Positions 6,374-7,202 of a stretch of DNA of 7,202 bases are shown here, one piece after another (within the stretch, counting starts at the first letter, position 1; the number at the start of each line of letters is the position of its first letter). Position numbers and translations under genes: made by a program. Source of the DNA: CAKVOD01 sp050872805. Lineage in GTDB: Bacteria > Bacillota > Clostridia > Christensenellales > UBA1242. Location of the stretch: assembly GCA_050872805.1 (NCBI GenBank), contig JBNMHN010000064.1:1-7202 (forward strand). Direction: 5' to 3'. The notes under the pieces are model-generated. The model was not told the DNA's origin, did not search any database, and saw nothing but the letters and a program-made list of their open reading frames with translations.

Positions 6374-6401
6374 TAAAATACTACAAAAATACTACAAATT
6401 T
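6374..6401 (+). repeat. Right 28-bp end repeat, candidate integrase arm site
   Basis: Identical to 621-648, with two adjacent AAAATACTACA 11-mers (6375-6385, 6386-6396). It lies 103 bp inside attR and 12 bp upstream of the integrase start codon, between the candidate transcription start and the ATG. Integrase bound here could both assemble the excision complex and limit its own expression; this is inferred. Confidence 0.7.
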
Positions 6402-6407
6402 AAGTTA

Positions 6408-6436
6408 AAATTACCTTATTTTTCAGGCAAAGTCAA
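6408..6436 (-). promoter_or_regulatory. Promoter candidate of the integrase gene
   Basis: TTGACT (6431-6436) is followed after 17 nt by TAATTT (6408-6413) on the minus strand, giving a start near 6401, at the edge of the 28-bp repeat. The -35 region TTGACTTT is the same as in the recombinase and SPFH candidates. Confidence 0.55.
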
Positions 6437-6504
6437 GGGCATTTTAAATATTTTATTATGCAATATCAATATGTTATAAATTATAATATTTTTAGTACTT
6501 CTAT

Positions 6505-6549
6505 CTCTTAATCAGTGGGTCCAGGGTTCGAATCCCTGTGCGCGTACCA
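6505..6549 (+). repeat. attR: 45-bp copy of the tRNA-Lys 3' part
   Basis: A perfect copy of 530-574, from the anticodon loop to CCA, without the 5' half of a tRNA. It marks the right boundary of the element. Before integration it was the 3' end of the chromosomal tRNA-Lys. Confidence 0.93.
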
Positions 6550-6555
6550 ATAACA

Positions 6556-6581
6556 AAAAAGCTCCCGTTTGGGAGTTTTTT
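6556..6581 (+). terminator. Displaced original terminator of tRNA-Lys
   Basis: GCTCCC (6561-6566) pairs with GGGAGT (6571-6576) around GTTT, extended by an A-run and T-run. It follows attR by 6 nt. In the empty site it would have terminated tRNA-Lys. Confidence 0.8.
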
Positions 6582-6616
6582 GTTTTTAGCGCAGTAAGGG
6601 AAAAAAACTAGGATAA

Positions 6617-6704
6617 AGGGTTCGAGCACAAGTGAGAGGCGGACTTTGGAACGCCGGCGAGCTTTGCGAATGAGCGCCGTGGCGGCGTAGCTAAGCCCTG
6701 TGCG
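6617..6704 (+). repeat. Split T-arm of tRNA-Lys with a 70-nt insert
   Basis: AGGGTTCGA (6617-6625) and CCCTGTGCG (6696-6704) are the two halves of the tRNA-Lys T-arm and its first acceptor bases, in the correct order but separated by 70 nt. The insert core (6634-6661, starting GAGAGGCGGACTTT) matches the minus-strand insert at 6836-6863 at 25 of 28 bases. ACGCCG (6651-6656) can pair with CGGCGT (6683-6688). The T-arm half begins 67 nt after the CCA of attR. No full acceptor stem or CCA remains, so it is the more decayed of the two copies. Nothing coding is supported here. Confidence 0.65.
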
Positions 6705-6752
6705 ATTCAAACCTCTAAATTTGACATTGAACCCGCGGAGTTTTCTTGATAC

Positions 6753-6802
6753 AAAAAAGCCCGCATTTATGCGAGCTTTTTATTGGTCGGAGTGACTGAA
6801 TT
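6753..6802 (-). repeat. Duplicate of the tRNA-Pro 3' end and terminator
   Basis: Positions 6753-6802 repeat 6914-6963 at a distance of 161 bp. The last 32 bases (6771-6802 and 6932-6963) are identical; only the terminator loop region differs. The duplicate contains the last 19 nt of tRNA-Pro including CCA (6784-6802) and a full hairpin terminator (GCCCGCA 6759-6765, TGCGAGC 6770-6776, with flanking A/T runs) for the minus strand. Confidence 0.85.
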
Positions 6803-6906
6803 GGCTTCGCCGCTGCCTCCTCGTTCGGCTTTTGCCTCACCGGCGTCCTAAAGTCCGCCTCTCGTCCTTGTCGATCAGCTTTCTCGCTGATTCTCATTCT
6901 CACTCC
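6784..6906 (-). ncRNA. Candidate tRNA-Pro-derived RNA with a 68-nt T-loop insert
   Basis: On the minus strand GGAGTGA (6906-6900) can pair with TCACTCC (6795-6789), leaving the 3' tail GACCA. Inside it, GCTGATCGA (6879-6871) and AATTCAGT (6802-6795) are the two T-arm halves of tRNA-Pro, with CTGA/TCAG able to pair. Between them is a 68-nt insert (6803-6870) related to that at 6626-6695. In the insert CGCCG (6845-6841) can pair with CGGCG (6812-6808), and GGC-AAAA-GCC forms an inner hairpin. The D-arm and anticodon arm are missing. A duplicated terminator follows. A competing fold pairs ATCAGC with GCTGAT (6886-6891, 6874-6879). Whether it is transcribed is unknown; it may instead be a pseudo-tRNA carrying a dispersed repeat. 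Confidence 0.45.
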
Positions 6907-6912
6907 AATACC

Positions 6913-6942
6913 AAAAAAAGCCCGCTTAATTGCGAGCTTTTT
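6913..6942 (-). terminator. Terminator of tRNA-Pro
   Basis: On the minus strand AAAAAGCTCGC pairs with GCGGGCTTTTT around AATTAA, followed by more T. It begins 2 nt after the CCA. Confidence 0.88.
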
Positions 6943-6944
6943 AT

Positions 6945-7021
6945 TGGTCGGAGTGACTGAATTCGAATCAGCGACCTCTACGTCCCGAACGTAGCGTTCT
7001 ACCAGGCTGAACTACACTCCG
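6945..7021 (-). tRNA. tRNA-Pro(CGG)
   Basis: The minus strand folds as a full cloverleaf. The acceptor is CGGAGTG/CACTCCG, the D-arm GTTC/GAAC, the anticodon arm CTACG-TTCGGGA-CGTAG with anticodon CGG, and the T-arm GCTGA-TTCGAAT-TCAGT. The 3' end ACCA is encoded at 6948-6945. It reads CCG codons. A candidate promoter TTGCAA (7058-7063), 16 nt, TAAAAA (7036-7041) lies upstream; the -10 box is poor. Its 3' end and terminator are duplicated 161 bp downstream. Confidence 0.97.
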
Positions 7022-7083
7022 TTATTTCGTTATCCTTTTTAATACTATTTTTTCTTATTGCAACAAAAATCTTTAATTTCCAC

Positions 7084-7120
7084 AAAAAAAGTATGAAAGA
7101 TATAAAACTTCCATACTTTT
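7084..7120 (-). terminator. Terminator of the right-edge gene
   Basis: AAAAGTATG (7087-7095) and CATACTTTT (7112-7120) pair, with AAG/CTT further in. On the minus strand the stem is followed by a T-run (7084-7090). It lies about 20 nt after the stop of the gene at the right edge and can work in both directions. Confidence 0.7.
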
Positions 7121-7141
7121 CTCACCTAACTAAATGTAAAT

Positions 7142-7202
7142 TTATTTATTTTCAGCATTGTTGGCTTCATAATTTTGGCGCAGTTTTTGTAAAACTTTCT
7201 GC
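7142..7202 (-). CDS. Last 19 codons of an unidentified minus-strand gene
   Basis: The minus strand from the window edge reads QKVLQKLRQNYEANNAENK and then TAA at 7142-7144. The other two frames are less convincing; one meets a stop early. A terminator hairpin follows at the expected distance, which supports a real gene end. The fragment is too short to name. Confidence 0.5.
   Translation of the reverse strand, partial: QKVLQKLRQNYEANNAENK

Larger units (their letters stand above)
530..6549. mobile_element. Integrated genomic element in tRNA-Lys, about 5.98 kb
   Basis: The element is bounded by a perfect 45-bp direct repeat, 530-574 inside tRNA-Lys and 6505-6549. It carries a tyrosine integrase beside the right repeat. 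One repeat plus the interior measures 5,975 bp. The contents are a terminator, paired 28-bp end repeats, an ankyrin-repeat gene, a 99-codon gene, recombinase remnants, two lipoprotein genes, a serine recombinase and the integrase. I see no replication, conjugation or phage structural genes, so it is a small island, or satellite-like, that needs help to move between cells. The integrase lies at the end distal to the intact tRNA and is transcribed into the element. Confidence 0.92.

Noticed and set aside
530..6549. CRISPR array, retron or toxin-antitoxin pair in the element
   Set aside because: No spaced repeats, no reverse transcriptase and no toxin or antitoxin motif were seen.
6501..6710. 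Minus-strand frame across attR
   Set aside because: It reads through the tRNA-Lys 3' copy, its terminator and the structured repeat. The GTRTGIRTLDP-type end is the usual false translation of a tRNA T-arm.
6715..6903. Minus-strand frame of 62 codons (MRMRISEKADRQGREAD...)
   Set aside because: It runs through the T-loop insert, the duplicated tRNA-Pro end and a terminator hairpin, with no ribosome site.

Overview
The window looks like an AT-rich chromosome segment from a Gram-negative bacterium. The signs are two predicted lipoproteins with lipoboxes, a membrane-anchored SPFH/prohibitin protein and tRNA genes that encode their own CCA. I would guess a low-GC, host-associated proteobacterium, possibly an alphaproteobacterium, but the sequence does not prove this.

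Layout. (1) Positions 1-497 are chromosomal: the 5' part of an SPFH-domain gene on the minus strand and its upstream region. (2) Positions 498-574 are tRNA-Lys(CTT). (3) Positions 530-6549 are an integrated element bounded by a perfect 45-bp direct repeat. That repeat equals the tRNA-Lys 3' part from the anticodon loop to CCA, so attL lies in the intact tRNA and attR at 6505-6549. The element (about 5.98 kb per unit) carries its own terminator just after the tRNA, a 28-bp direct repeat near each end (candidate integrase arm sites), an ankyrin-repeat protein, a small unknown protein, remnants of serine recombinases, a two-gene lipoprotein operon, an intact small serine recombinase and a P4-type tyrosine integrase next to attR. 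(4) Positions 6550-7202 are chromosomal again: the original tRNA-Lys terminator, two copies of an unusual structured repeat, tRNA-Pro(CGG) on the minus strand, a terminator, and the last codons of an unidentified minus-strand gene.

How it works together. The integrase most likely inserted the element at the anticodon loop of tRNA-Lys and rebuilt the tRNA. The serine recombinase is a second, independent recombination function, and its last 20 codons are duplicated in a broken copy 1.65 kb away. The cargo (ankyrin protein, 99-residue protein, lipoprotein pair) has no recognisable pathway; surface modification or exclusion by the lipoproteins is only a guess.

The most unusual signal is outside the element. 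Downstream of each of the two tRNA genes, in the same orientation and 65-67 nt past the CCA, lies a broken T-arm of that same tRNA. Its T-loop is filled by a related insert of 68-70 nt with a shared foldable core. The tRNA-Pro version also has a 7-bp acceptor-like stem, a CCA end and a duplicated terminator, so it could be transcribed as a tRNA-like RNA.
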